Counted from the first letter of the stretch, positions 38,031 through 47,674 are shown. The stretch is 64,000 nt of DNA from UBA7236 sp964463165 (GCA_964463165.1 CAYXBK010000004.1:124001-188000); one strand, 5' to 3'. Notes: generated from the letters alone by a model not told the origin. Program-made: numbers and translations.

Positions 38031-39292
38031 TTAAATATCATGAATTTTCGGGTAGATAAAAAACAAGCGGTTTCCACTCTGATGAAATAAGTGCCTGCCG
38101 GTAAATTGGCATTTTTGAATTCAATTTGACTTTGCTTCAGTCCGGAAGAAACAAATCGGATCGCACAATTTCCCGTTACATCCTTTCCATGCATATCATA
38201 AATTTTCAAATCTTCCTGCCTGATGGCATTTTCTTGAACAATGATATTTGCAGAACTGAAAACCGGGTTCGGATAAATTGTTATGCCTGATTCGAAATAA
38301 TCGAATCCAATTATGGCATCGGTAGTATCATGCGTTGTGTCTTCCGGAATTATGGTTGTCGTATCACCCCATAACCAAACGTCAAAATAGAAAGATGTAT
38401 CGTATCCCATTCCGAAAAATGCAAGTGTATCCACGGTAAATGCAACAGCATTTGCACGTTTACCACCCGGAAAATCGTCAAGTTGAGACCAGGTATCAAC
38501 AGTCGCATCATATTCCCAAAAATCGGTTTGGTTTGCAAGCGTTGTATCATAACCGCAGGCGAGATAACCTTTTCCGTTCAGTGCAAATCCTGTTGCACCA
38601 TATCTTGGTGAACCGGGAAAATCATCTTTCATGAACCATGAATTTGTTGTTGGATCATACATCCAGAAATCGTTTGTGAAAGCGCCGTCATCCCCTGTTC
38701 CGGCATAAGCTTTATTTCCAATTGTAAATACAATTGCCAGCCTGCGTGCCGTACCTCCAAAATCTGCTTTTTGCGTCCAGGTATTTGTAGTTGTGTCGTA
38801 TTGCCAAAGGTCTTTTTTATATCCAGCCGCATCCTGTCCAAGGCCGATATAACCTTTCCCACTCAACGAAAACCCGATCGCCGATCTGCGGGCCGTTCCA
38901 GCAAATCCGGATTTCGGGGTCCAGATATCCGTCAGGTAATCATATTCCCAAAAATCATTGAGGAAGGCCGCTGTTCCCTGGCCAGTACCTACATATCCTT
39001 TCGTTCCGATCGTAAAAGCTGCGGCAACATTTCTGTCGAGTCCGCCTCCTGCAATACCACCCATACTTGAAACGGCGGTCCAGGAATTATACACCGGATC
39101 ATAGGCATAAAAACTCCTGTTGAATTCTTCACCATCGTAACCGAGGCCGATAAATCCATAATCAGAAAAACTGAATGTTGAAGAAGAGCTGCGCCCATCA
39201 CCCGGAAAATTTGCAACCTGCTTCCAGGCATTTTGCGACCAGGATGTCCGGATTGAAAGGAGGATAACCAATACGTAAAAAAACTGCTTCAT
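38027..39292 (-). CDS. Kelch-repeat T9SS cargo protein
   Basis: 421 residues. Signal peptide MKQFFYVLVILLSIRTSWSQ. Six or so kelch blades of about 50 residues with the phrases GKGYIGLGQD, KDLWQYDTTTNTWTQKADFGG and ARRLAIVF. The kelch fold is a beta-propeller, usually a binding module for carbohydrates or proteins. C-terminal T9SS type A sorting domain (ITIYPNPVFSSANI to KFMIFK). Third kelch paralogue in a - strand operon; it starts 3 nt after the second and its stop overlaps the DUF4907 start. Confidence 0.9.
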   Translation of the reverse strand: MKQFFYVLVILLSIRTSWSQNAWKQVANFPGDGRSSSSTFSFSDYGFIGLGYDGEEFNRSFYAYDPVYNSWTAVSSMGGIAGGGLDRNVAAAFTIGTKGYVGTGQGTAAFLNDFWEYDYLTDIWTPKSGFAGTARRSAIGFSLSGKGYIGLGQDAAGYKKDLWQYDTTTNTWTQKADFGGTARRLAIVFTIGNKAYAGTGDDGAFTNDFWMYDPTTNSWFMKDDFPGSPRYGATGFALNGKGYLACGYDTTLANQTDFWEYDATVDTWSQLDDFPGGKRANAVAFTVDTLAFFGMGYDTSFYFDVWLWGDTTTIIPEDTTHDTTDAIIGFDYFESGITIYPNPVFSSANIIVQENAIRQEDLKIYDMHGKDVTGNCAIRFVSSGLKQSQIEFKNANLPAGTYFIRVETACFLSTRKFMIFK

Positions 39293-39295
39293 ATT

Positions 39296-40567
39296 TTAGA
39301 GGAGGTAGATTTTGCCTGATGAACTTAATACTTTGCCATCTGTGTTAACTGCTTGAATTTCATACATGTAAATTCCTGAGCTCAAATTTTCTGAATTGAA
39401 ATTGAAGGAAGATGTACCCTCAATATCAGAAGTAAAGACATCCTGCCCTGCGAGATTATAAACCCGCAGATGCGCTTCTTCAATATCGGCGGTACCGTTC
39501 AGATTGATGGAGGCATTTCCGGAAACCGGATTCGGATACACCGTGCTTGAAATGCGCTGATCAATATTTTCAGGACTAAACCAGAAGAACGGCTTATACT
39601 TATACATGGATCTTTTGATGCCTGTCGGGCCATCACCGGTTCCAACATATCCATAATTTCCGATTGTAAATGCAACACAAGACCTTCTTTCACTGCCTCC
39701 ATAATTCGCCTTCGTAGCCCATGTATTTGTGCCTGGATTGTATTCGTAAAAATCTCTCTGGCAACCTCCGTCTGTTCCAAGACCAACAAACCCGCGTCCG
39801 GAAATTGTGAGCGCAACAGGGTTGAATCTGGGTGAACCGATAAAATCTGCTTTTTTCGTCCATACATCACTTTGCGGGTCATATTCCCACCAATCGTTGC
39901 GATAATAATTTTCATCGGCACCGCAACCCACATATCCTTTATTTCCGATCGACAATGCAGCGAGTCCGTATCGCGATCCTCCCGGGAATCCTTCCTTTTC
40001 ATCCCAATCATTTGTTACCGGATCATATTCCCATAATTCATTGGAATAATAACTGAAACCCAATTTACCGCAAACGATATAACCTTTTGTGCTTGTTGAA
40101 AATGCACCGGCAAAATAAACCCCTTGTCCGAAATTACCCGGCCAGTCGGCTTTCTGCACCCACGAATTTGTAAGCGGATTATACTCCCATATGTCTTTCT
40201 TTTTAACTCCCATCCAGGCTACTGTATTAGTAACACCTGTTCCCACATAACCTCTTGTGCCGACCGCAAAGGCAACAGCATCTCTTCTGGTTTGTCCGGG
40301 AAAATCAGCTTTTTGTGTCCATGAGTTCGTGCCCGGATCATATTCCCAAAGGTCTTTCTTGCATGTATTTGCCGAATCGACACCGGAACAGACATAACCT
40401 CTTTCACCAATCACAAAAGAAACTGCACGCTCTCTTTCACCGCCTGCAAATGAGGCTACCTGTGTCCAGGTGTTTTGCGAAAATACTTTGCTGCTGAATG
40501 CAAGCATAAGCAGCATACAACTAATTTTCAGTGAGTTATGAATAAAAAATTGTAAATGTTTTTCCAT
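39296..40567 (-). CDS. Kelch-repeat T9SS cargo protein
   Basis: 423 residues. A possible signal peptide near MEKHLQFFIHNSLKISCMLL, then LMLAFSSKVFSQ. Six kelch blades with the same phrases as its neighbours (KKDLWEYDPGTNSWTQKADFPG, ARDAVAF-type and RYGLAALSIGNKGYVGCGAD). C-terminal T9SS type A sorting domain (STVYPNPVSGNASI to SGKIYLL). Middle gene of three tandem kelch paralogues, starting 13 nt after the first. Surface or extracellular binding protein; ligand unknown. Confidence 0.9.
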   Translation of the reverse strand: MEKHLQFFIHNSLKISCMLLMLAFSSKVFSQNTWTQVASFAGGERERAVSFVIGERGYVCSGVDSANTCKKDLWEYDPGTNSWTQKADFPGQTRRDAVAFAVGTRGYVGTGVTNTVAWMGVKKKDIWEYNPLTNSWVQKADWPGNFGQGVYFAGAFSTSTKGYIVCGKLGFSYYSNELWEYDPVTNDWDEKEGFPGGSRYGLAALSIGNKGYVGCGADENYYRNDWWEYDPQSDVWTKKADFIGSPRFNPVALTISGRGFVGLGTDGGCQRDFYEYNPGTNTWATKANYGGSERRSCVAFTIGNYGYVGTGDGPTGIKRSMYKYKPFFWFSPENIDQRISSTVYPNPVSGNASINLNGTADIEEAHLRVYNLAGQDVFTSDIEGTSSFNFNSENLSSGIYMYEIQAVNTDGKVLSSSGKIYLL

Positions 40568-40580
40568 CAGAATTTCTTTT

Positions 40581-41531
40581 TTATTCTTCTTTTAATTCCC
40601 ACAGGTCCCGCATATTAGTTCCGCTTGTGCCTAATCCGCAATAACCATGATTCGCGATTGTGAAAGATGTCATATAGCGACGTCCGATGCCTGGAAATGC
40701 AAGAACTGAATCCCAGGTACCAAGGGCAGGATCATATTCCCACCAATCGTCATAATTTGTTCCGCTTGAATAATCATCACCCGTTCCGATATATCCTTTT
40801 CCATTAATTGAAAAACCGGTTGCTTCCTGTCGGGTTGGGCCCGGAACATCGGCTTTCACTGTCCAGGTGTTCAATGCAGGATCATACTCCCAGAAATCGT
40901 TTGTTGAACCGAAGGCATTCCCTGTTCCGATATATCCTTTCTCCCCAATTGCAAATCCAACCGCTGCGATCCGGGCTGCACCGCCAAAATTTGCCTTTTG
41001 CGTCCATGTATTCAGCACCGGGTCATATTCCCAAAAATCCTTTTTATATGTTCCTCCTGCATCTCCTGTTCCGAGATAGCCTTTGCCATTGATGGCAAAT
41101 CCGACGGCACCGTGCCTCGCTGCTCCGCCAAAATCTGCGATATCGGCCCAGGTATTGGTGACCGGATTGTAGGCATAAAAATCCTTGTGCTCAATAAAAG
41201 AAGGATCCCGTCCTGTTCCGACATAAGCAATTCCATCAATTGTAAATGCTACGAGCTGCAGTCGTTTCCCACCGGGATAATCAGCTTTCTGTGTCCAGGT
41301 ATTTGTGCCCGGATCATATTCCCACAGATCATCGAATAAAATATCCACCACAGAATTATAATGGCCCATACCCATATAACCTCTGTTTCCAATTGAAAAG
41401 CCCACTGATCGGTGCCTTGCTTCGCCGCCGAAATTGGATTTTTCAACCCAAACCAGTTCTGAATAGGATGGTGTGATGGCGATACAAAAGAAGATCGCTG
41501 TAGCAATTTGACTGAGGAGAGTTCGATTCAT
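40581..41531 (-). CDS. Kelch-repeat exported protein lacking a sorting domain
   Basis: 316 residues. Signal peptide MNRTLLSQIATAIFFCIAIT ending SYSE. About six kelch blades (KANFGGAARIAAVGFAIGEKGY, WEYDPALNTWTVKADVPG). The reading frame stops right after the last blade (MRDLWELKEE), so the roughly 100-residue T9SS domain found in its two paralogues is missing; this looks like natural truncation and not a frameshift, as no continuation is seen in other frames. It would then stay in the periplasm. First gene of the kelch operon. Confidence 0.88.
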   Translation of the reverse strand: MNRTLLSQIATAIFFCIAITPSYSELVWVEKSNFGGEARHRSVGFSIGNRGYMGMGHYNSVVDILFDDLWEYDPGTNTWTQKADYPGGKRLQLVAFTIDGIAYVGTGRDPSFIEHKDFYAYNPVTNTWADIADFGGAARHGAVGFAINGKGYLGTGDAGGTYKKDFWEYDPVLNTWTQKANFGGAARIAAVGFAIGEKGYIGTGNAFGSTNDFWEYDPALNTWTVKADVPGPTRQEATGFSINGKGYIGTGDDYSSGTNYDDWWEYDPALGTWDSVLAFPGIGRRYMTSFTIANHGYCGLGTSGTNMRDLWELKEE

Positions 41532-41765
41532 ACGGTGAGTGCCCTTTAAATGTCAGATTAAACTCGTGTTAAACTTACAAAAATTAATTGTTAAGAAAGG
41601 AATCCCGGATTTGAAAAGTGTGATTTCGGACAGGCAGATACTAAACGGTTTATGACGGCCTGCATATTTATCGGCCGGGGAAGCATCCAAACCATGAGAA
41701 AAAATCGCCGGATCCTGCAATTTCAGTAAAGCGAAGAGATATTCAGCACGCAGAAACAAGGGGTC

Positions 41766-41786
41766 AAAAAAAGTGAAACTTTTTTT
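41766..41786. repeat. A/T-rich perfect hairpin
   Basis: 9-bp inverted repeat A7GT/ACT7 with loop GAA, ending at the -33 element of the candidate small RNA promoter. Weak structure, possible regulatory or - strand terminator role. Confidence 0.4.
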
Positions 41787-41814
41787 TTGAAATTCGGAAA
41801 ATAATATAACTTTA
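41786..41814 (+). promoter_or_regulatory. Promoter: TTTG, 17 nt, TAACTTTA
   Basis: TTTG at 41786-41789 and TAACTTTA at 41807-41814 fit the Bacteroidota consensus TTTG-N17-23-TAnnTTTG except for the last base. There is no + strand gene downstream, only a 60-nt stretch ending in a terminator. Confidence 0.5.
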
Positions 41815-41820
41815 CACTGT

Positions 41821-41880
41821 TGTAATATTTAAGGGGTTAAATTAGCAACAAGCCTGAGGGGAAACCCAAAGGCTTTTTTT
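41821..41880 (+). ncRNA. Candidate small RNA of about 60 nt
   Basis: Predicted from a promoter plus terminator with no gene between. It starts near 41821, a few nt after TAACTTTA, and ends in the T7 at 41874-41880. The 3' half folds as GCCT-GA-GGG-GAAA-CCC-AA-AGGC: a GNRA tetraloop and an internal purine loop. No reading frame of useful length is inside. Not 6S RNA or another class I recognise. It lies between the kelch operon and a convergent hypothetical gene. Confidence 0.45.
41852..41880 (+). terminator. Terminator of the candidate small RNA
   Basis: GCCT/AGGC and GGG/CCC stems around a GAAA loop, then T7. The - strand has no T tract, so it acts on + strand transcripts only, where no protein gene is present. 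Confidence 0.7.
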
Positions 41881-41904
41881 ATGCCATGAATTTTCTGTAA
41901 TTTC

Positions 41905-43014
41905 TCAATCTTGCTCCTCGAAATACCATTTTGATTTTAACGGTTTTTGTTTTGATCCGATAAATATTTCACGGTCATCGGAAAAAATAAGCCCCAGAGG
42001 AAAGGAAACACCAAAACATGCGGCAGAGATCAATTCCATTTTCCAAAACTGAGTCTTATTAAATGCATCACCTTTGTAATCAATATTTACAAGCGGTGCA
42101 GCAATCAAAGCGGTAAGAACAGATCCGAGACATACATATCCAAAACCCATCCCCAATGCTTCACGCAGTTCTGTGTTGTATGTTATATATTCGATAGAAT
42201 TCAAAGAAAAAGGTTGAATCAAACCAAATGTATCGCTAACATGAAAATAACTACTCACGTCATAGGAATCATAATAATTATATCGCTTTGCATAATAATA
42301 ATCCGACATGACTTGAATGGAAATACTTGTATCGTTTATTGTTTGAATAAAGCCATGAATGTCGTGATATTCGGAACTCCGGTCGTCACCGGTCAACGTA
42401 TCTTTCAAAATAAAATGATTTGCACGTGAATTATTTATTTCTATCCGCCGGCTGTTGTCGGCTGTATTAACGAGGTAGTATTTTGTGCCAGGTTGAAAAT
42501 AGGAACCAGTTGAAATATTATAACCGTATTCTTCACGGGGATAATCGCTTTTATGCATGCGTGGTTGTAACGGTATTCGCTTATAATGAACGAAAGATGT
42601 GTCTCTGTCATACACAAAAATGAAAACTAATTCTGAATCTGATACTGTATAAATAGAATTGTGCTCTTTGTATAAATAATAACCATCAGTTTCATTGATT
42701 ATTTTTTTCTGATACAGCCGAAGTGTTTTCGGCGAGGATTTCCATTTTCCAGTTTCAACAAATAAGGTATCCATTCTTAATAAAGCAGAATCTTTTGTAA
42801 ATGGAATGATCTGCTTCATCTGATAGTTTCCGTCTGTATAAAATGTAAAAATATCCCAACAATACACCGGTATTGTAAATTCCCCTTTAAATTCAGTTCC
42901 GGTATATATCCATGATCCGCTGATATCAGGCGGACTATCCTGGGCGGACAAATTACCTGCATGATATAATGATAAATAAAAGGTAAGTAAATGCAAAATA
43001 AGTCTATTGGTCAT
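41905..43014 (-). CDS. Exported protein of unknown function with C-terminal membrane segments
   Basis: 369 residues from the ATG at 43014, giving signal peptide MTNRLILHLLTFYLSLYHAG ending LSAQ. The first 150 residues (SGSWIYTGTEFKGEFTIP, then YCWDIFTFYTDGNYQMKQII) look lipocalin-like. Near 285-345 two hydrophobic segments (GMGFGYVCLGSVLTALIAAPL and LISAACFGVSFPLGLIF) are probably membrane-inserted. No T9SS domain. No neighbour on the same strand close upstream. I do not recognise the family. Confidence 0.7.
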   Translation of the reverse strand: MTNRLILHLLTFYLSLYHAGNLSAQDSPPDISGSWIYTGTEFKGEFTIPVYCWDIFTFYTDGNYQMKQIIPFTKDSALLRMDTLFVETGKWKSSPKTLRLYQKKIINETDGYYLYKEHNSIYTVSDSELVFIFVYDRDTSFVHYKRIPLQPRMHKSDYPREEYGYNISTGSYFQPGTKYYLVNTADNSRRIEINNSRANHFILKDTLTGDDRSSEYHDIHGFIQTINDTSISIQVMSDYYYAKRYNYYDSYDVSSYFHVSDTFGLIQPFSLNSIEYITYNTELREALGMGFGYVCLGSVLTALIAAPLVNIDYKGDAFNKTQFWKMELISAACFGVSFPLGLIFSDDREIFIGSKQKPLKSKWYFEEQD

Positions 43015-43077
43015 ACATAACAGAATTCCTGTGGATTTAACCAAATAAACTTATGGATTTTTTTTCAAATCCTTCCA

Positions 43078-45771
43078 TTAAAACAATTTCGTTTGTTTTC
43101 CATCTTTTAATTTTTTCTCATCCGTTTCCATATCCCATTCCATTTGCGAACCTACTTTTAAATTCTTCGATCCTGTTTTCTCCTTCACCCCTTTCTCGCC
43201 CTTTTCAGCCTCCTTCGGATCTTCTTCCGTCACATCTTCTTCTTTTTTCAAAACCACTTTTTTAATTTCATGTTGGCTCAGCCGATTGCCCTGGCTTTTC
43301 CATCCTTTAATATCAATAAATTCGCTGAGGCCGATGATTTCTTTTACCTCTTCATTCTTTCGCCCTTTTAAAATTGTAATTTCCACTTCCGGATTTTCAG
43401 CTGTTGATGCAATATATAATCGCGATCCGGGAGTTTCAGAAATAAATAAGTATTTCTTTTCCGGCACATTTGCTTCGATATAAAACCGTTTCACGTACAT
43501 GAGATGCTGGCCTCCATCCCAGTAGGCTGCCGAAATGATTTTATTTTCATCAAATTTTTCCAGCAAAACAATTTCACGCATCTCAAAACGGTTGCTCAGC
43601 TCAAAATTGGTAAGTTCATAATTACCGTCTTTATAAATCACAAGAATATTATCTCCCGTATCAAATTCACCGAGATATTTTCCTCTTGCATCCACATTTA
43701 ATCTGCCGACGGTTTCATCGATCCATAATTTTCTTCCTCCTAATGTGGATGTTCCTTTTGATTGCTGTGTTATTTTTTTCAACGGATATTTAGTTACCGT
43801 AATTCCTTTCGATCCACGTCCAGTTACTCCGAGTTCCGTAAAATCATAATCGAATAATTTATTATGTGCCCTTGCATTCGGATGCAATTGAATGGTTACC
43901 ACCTCACTTTCCGAATTCGGGTTGGCAGAAAAATACCAGACCCTGCTTTTTGGATTGCCTGCAGTGAGATCGTATTCTTTATCTCTTGTAATACCGGTTA
44001 CGGTAAATCTTTTTGCAAATGATTTTCCCGTTTTCCCGTCGCTGTAGATCATGTGGTAAGTCATGCGTTCATCTTCTTTCTTCCACACATTTGCATATAA
44101 TATTTTCTTACCGATAAATACTTTATCGGCAATGCGCACCACTTTCATTTTCCCTTCTTCCGTAAATGCAATGATATCGTCGATATCGGAGCAATCGCAA
44201 ACGAATTCATCTTTTTTCAAACCGGTTCCGATAAATCCGTCTTCCCGGTTCACATATAATTTCGCATTATTTGCAACAACGGCTTTTGCTTCGATTGTGT
44301 CAAATTTCCGCACCTCGGTTTTGCGCTCTTTTCCTTTTCCGTATTTTTTCAATAATTCTTCAAAATATTTGATGGCATAGTCGGTAAGATGTTTTAAATG
44401 ATATTTCACATCTTTCATTTCCGCCTCCAGTTCACGGATCAGTTCATCCGCTTTAAATGCATCAAATTTTGAAATGCGTTTGATCTTTATTTCGGTGAGC
44501 CGTACAATATCTTCTTCCGTAACTTCCCGCATTAATTTCACCACATGTGGTTTCAGTCCCTTGTCAATGGTTTTGATCACATCTTCCCATGTTTCACATT
44601 CTTCAATATTGCGGTAAATTCTTTTTTCTATAAATATTTTTTCGAGCGAACTGAAATGCCATTTCTCATTTAATTCTTCCAGGCGTATCTCCAGTTCCCG
44701 TTTTAATAATTCTTTTGTGTTTTTAGTCGATCGTTTCAGTATTTCTTCAACGGTATAAAAAACAGGTTTGTCGCCGTCAATTACACAGGTGGATGGTGAT
44801 ATGGAAATTTCGCAATCTGTAAAAGCGTATAATGCGTCAACCGTAACGTCTGGAGAAACACCGGGCGCAAGTTCAATACTGATCTCCACATTTGCAGCAG
44901 TATTATCCGTTACTTTTTTAATTTTTATTTTCCCTTTGTCACTTGCTTTAATGATCGATTCAATAAGTGAAGATGTTGTTGTGCCGAATGGAATTTCTTT
45001 AATGAGAATTGTTTTTTTATCCGCCACTTCCATTTTTGCACGGCACCTGATCTTACTTCCGCGTTCACCGCTGTTGTATTCCGATACATCAATAAATCCG
45101 CCTGTCGGGAAATCAGGTAATAATTTCGTTTCATTTCCTTTTAACACTTCAATACTTGCCAAAATCAATTCAATAAAATTATGCGGGAGGATTTTTGTAG
45201 ATAATCCCACCGCAATTCCTTCCACTCCCATTGCAAGCACCAGAGGAAATTTCACGGGAAGAAATACAGGTTCTGCTTTTCTGCCGTCGTAACTTAATTG
45301 CCATTCGGTCGTGTCTTTATTAAAAACAACTTCAAGTGCAAATTTTGATAAGCGTGCTTCAATATATCGCGGTGCGGCGGCATCATCCCCGGTTCTGATA
45401 TCGCCCCAGTTACCCTGTGTTTCGATAAGCAGATCTTTCTGGCCCATATTCACCAGTGCATCTCCGATCGCAGCATCTCCGTGCGGGTGATATTGCATTG
45501 TTTGACCGATAATATTTGCCACTTTATGAAAACGGCCGTCATCCATTTCCCGCATTGCATGCAAAATCCTGCGCTGAACAGGTTTCACACCATCGCGGAT
45601 ATCAGGCACGGCACGCTCGAGAATTACATAACTCGCATAATCGAGAAACCAGTCTTTATACATGCCGGAAACGTGAACTGCAGATGTTGTTCTGGGTTCA
45701 GAGTTCGGGGTTGCCTGCGGGTCGGTATTACCAGTATTATTATTTTTTATTTCTGATTTCTTCTTTGCCAT
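43078..45771 (-). CDS. parC: DNA topoisomerase IV subunit A
   Basis: Breaks and rejoins DNA to unlink daughter chromosomes, with ParE. 897 residues, the long Bacteroidota form. The catalytic Tyr136 is in APRYIEARLS; the QRDR-equivalent segment GQTMQYHPHGDAAIG is at 89-103. The C-terminal wing has six-bladed repeats and a lysine/glutamate-rich tail (KKEEDVTEEDPKEAEKG) typical of this group. The N-terminal tail, residues 20-30, is encoded by a heptamer repeat array (see findings). It follows parE by 18 nt in one operon. Confidence 0.95.
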   Translation of the reverse strand: MAKKKSEIKNNNTGNTDPQATPNSEPRTTSAVHVSGMYKDWFLDYASYVILERAVPDIRDGVKPVQRRILHAMREMDDGRFHKVANIIGQTMQYHPHGDAAIGDALVNMGQKDLLIETQGNWGDIRTGDDAAAPRYIEARLSKFALEVVFNKDTTEWQLSYDGRKAEPVFLPVKFPLVLAMGVEGIAVGLSTKILPHNFIELILASIEVLKGNETKLLPDFPTGGFIDVSEYNSGERGSKIRCRAKMEVADKKTILIKEIPFGTTTSSLIESIIKASDKGKIKIKKVTDNTAANVEISIELAPGVSPDVTVDALYAFTDCEISISPSTCVIDGDKPVFYTVEEILKRSTKNTKELLKRELEIRLEELNEKWHFSSLEKIFIEKRIYRNIEECETWEDVIKTIDKGLKPHVVKLMREVTEEDIVRLTEIKIKRISKFDAFKADELIRELEAEMKDVKYHLKHLTDYAIKYFEELLKKYGKGKERKTEVRKFDTIEAKAVVANNAKLYVNREDGFIGTGLKKDEFVCDCSDIDDIIAFTEEGKMKVVRIADKVFIGKKILYANVWKKEDERMTYHMIYSDGKTGKSFAKRFTVTGITRDKEYDLTAGNPKSRVWYFSANPNSESEVVTIQLHPNARAHNKLFDYDFTELGVTGRGSKGITVTKYPLKKITQQSKGTSTLGGRKLWIDETVGRLNVDARGKYLGEFDTGDNILVIYKDGNYELTNFELSNRFEMREIVLLEKFDENKIISAAYWDGGQHLMYVKRFYIEANVPEKKYLFISETPGSRLYIASTAENPEVEITILKGRKNEEVKEIIGLSEFIDIKGWKSQGNRLSQHEIKKVVLKKEEDVTEEDPKEAEKGEKGVKEKTGSKNLKVGSQMEWDMETDEKKLKDGKQTKLF
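45689..45712 (+). repeat. GTTC heptamers inside the parC coding region
   Basis: GTTCTGG, GTTCAGA and GTTCGGG in tandem, then GTT; the reverse strand encodes residues around PNSEPRT in the ParC N-terminal tail. Same word family as the sdh spacers. Confidence 0.75.
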
Positions 45772-45789
45772 TTTACAAAATTGTATAAA

Positions 45790-47670
45790 TCACATTTCCT
45801 CTGCTTCCAAAATTGCATCTTCAACAATATCCATTTCAACTTTCAGGTTTTTAATAATAAATGATTGCCGCTCAGGTGTGTTTTTTCCCATATAATATTC
45901 CAGCGTTCCGTGAATTGTTTGTTCCTTTCCGATAATTACCGGGTCAAGGCGAATCTGCTCACCGATAAATCCTGAAAATTCATCCGGGGAGATTTCACCC
46001 AATCCTTTAAAGCGGGTAATTTCCGGTTTGTTACCGAGTTTATTTACGGCCTGTTGTTTCTCTGTTTCGCTGTAACAATAAATCGTATCTTTTTTATTCC
46101 GCACTCTGAATAACGGCGTTTGCAAAATATAAACGTGTCCGTTTTTTACAAGATCAGGGAAGAACTGCAGGAAAAATGTGAGCAATAATAACCGGATATG
46201 CATTCCATCCACATCGGCATCTGTAGCAACGATAATTTTATTGTAGCGTATGCCTTCAATACCATCTTCAATATTTAATGCATGCTGCAATAAATTAAAT
46301 TCTTCATTTTCATAAACAACCTTCTTAGTGAGCCCGAAACAATTCAACGGTTTACCTTTCAAAGAAAATACCGCCTGCGTTTCCACATTTCTTGCTTTTG
46401 TAATAGAACCGCTGGCACTGTCCCCCTCTGTAATGAAAAGCATGGTTTCGTTTGCCTTTTCATTTTTATCCTCACCGTAATGAAAGCGGCAGTCACGCAA
46501 TTTTTTGTTGTGGAGATTTGCTTTTTTGGCACGCTCGTTCGCTAATTTTTTAATGCCGGCTATTTCTTTCCGTTCTCTTTCGCTCTGCAAAATTCTTTTC
46601 AGTAAAATATCAGCAGTCGCAGGATTTTTATGCAGATAATTGTCAAGTTCGGTCTTTAGAAAATCAATTACAAAACTGCGCACAGGTATTTTCCCGTCGG
46701 GTGCCATGTTAATTGAACCGAGTTTTGTTTTTGTTTGTGATTCAAAAACAGGTTCCTGCACACGAATACTGACAGCAGCAACAATTGCCTGCCGGATATC
46801 AGAAGCATCGAAATCTTTTTTATAAAATTCGCGAATGGTTTTCACGAGGCCCTCGCGGAAAGCTGCGAGATGTGTTCCACCCTGTGTGGTGTATTGCCCG
46901 TTTACAAATGAATAATATTCTTCACTGTAATCATTTGCATGGGTCATACTCACTTCAATATCATCTCCTTTCAAATGAATGATCGGGTAGCGCAATTCAT
47001 CTTCATTTGTTTTTCTTTTTAAAAGATCAAGCAAACCATTTTGGGAGAAATATTTCTGGCCGTTGAAAATGATCGTGAGGCCGGCATTGAGATACACATA
47101 ATTCCAAAGAAGGTTATCAAGATATTCGGGAATGAAATGAAAATTTTTGAAAATCGTATTATCCGGAATAAATGTTACAAGCGTTCCGTCCTTTTCATCC
47201 GTTTTTGATAGTGCGTGATCTTTTTTAATGAGCCCTTGTTCAAATTCAGCCTGTTTTGTTTTTCCTTCGCGAAATGCCTGTACCTTAAAATAATGGCTTA
47301 ATGCATTTACGGCTTTTGTTCCGACTCCATTTAAACCGACAGATTTTTGAAATGCCTGTGAATCATATTTTGCACCGGTATTCATTACGCTCACGCATTC
47401 GATCACTTTTCCAAGCGGAATTCCCCTGCCATAGTCGCGAACCGTAACCTGATGTTTTTCGATCTGCACTTCAATCTTTTTTCCGTAGCCCATCATATAT
47501 TCATCGATCGCATTGTCTATCACTTCTTTCACCAGTACATAAATTCCATCGTCGGGTGCCGAACCGTCACCCAATTTTCCGATATACATACCCGGACGCA
47601 TGCGCATATGCTCGATCCAGTCGAGCGTGCGCACGTGTTCTTCACTATAATTATAATTGGTGTTCGCCAT
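45790..47670 (-). CDS. parE: DNA topoisomerase IV subunit B
   Basis: ATPase subunit of topoisomerase IV. 626 residues. The GHKL ATP site reads KEVIDNAIDEYM near 48-59, with DYGRGIPLG and GLNGVGTKAVNAL. The TOPRIM part has the EGDSASGS and DADVDGMHIRLL metal-binding phrases. First gene of parE-parC. A TACTTTCG box ends 4 nt before the ATG, so the mRNA may be leaderless. Confidence 0.96.
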   Translation of the reverse strand: MANTNYNYSEEHVRTLDWIEHMRMRPGMYIGKLGDGSAPDDGIYVLVKEVIDNAIDEYMMGYGKKIEVQIEKHQVTVRDYGRGIPLGKVIECVSVMNTGAKYDSQAFQKSVGLNGVGTKAVNALSHYFKVQAFREGKTKQAEFEQGLIKKDHALSKTDEKDGTLVTFIPDNTIFKNFHFIPEYLDNLLWNYVYLNAGLTIIFNGQKYFSQNGLLDLLKRKTNEDELRYPIIHLKGDDIEVSMTHANDYSEEYYSFVNGQYTTQGGTHLAAFREGLVKTIREFYKKDFDASDIRQAIVAAVSIRVQEPVFESQTKTKLGSINMAPDGKIPVRSFVIDFLKTELDNYLHKNPATADILLKRILQSERERKEIAGIKKLANERAKKANLHNKKLRDCRFHYGEDKNEKANETMLFITEGDSASGSITKARNVETQAVFSLKGKPLNCFGLTKKVVYENEEFNLLQHALNIEDGIEGIRYNKIIVATDADVDGMHIRLLLLTFFLQFFPDLVKNGHVYILQTPLFRVRNKKDTIYCYSETEKQQAVNKLGNKPEITRFKGLGEISPDEFSGFIGEQIRLDPVIIGKEQTIHGTLEYYMGKNTPERQSFIIKNLKVEMDIVEDAILEAEEM

Positions 47671-47674
47671 GCTG

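Noticed and set aside
41553..41759. 66-68 codon frame on the - strand before the kelch operon
   Set aside because: No signal, motif or promoter; it lies in the gap that holds the small RNA candidate and is likely chance.
44768..45292. Open frame of 174 codons antisense to parC
   Set aside because: Overlaps the conserved topoisomerase core completely and has no recognisable protein features.
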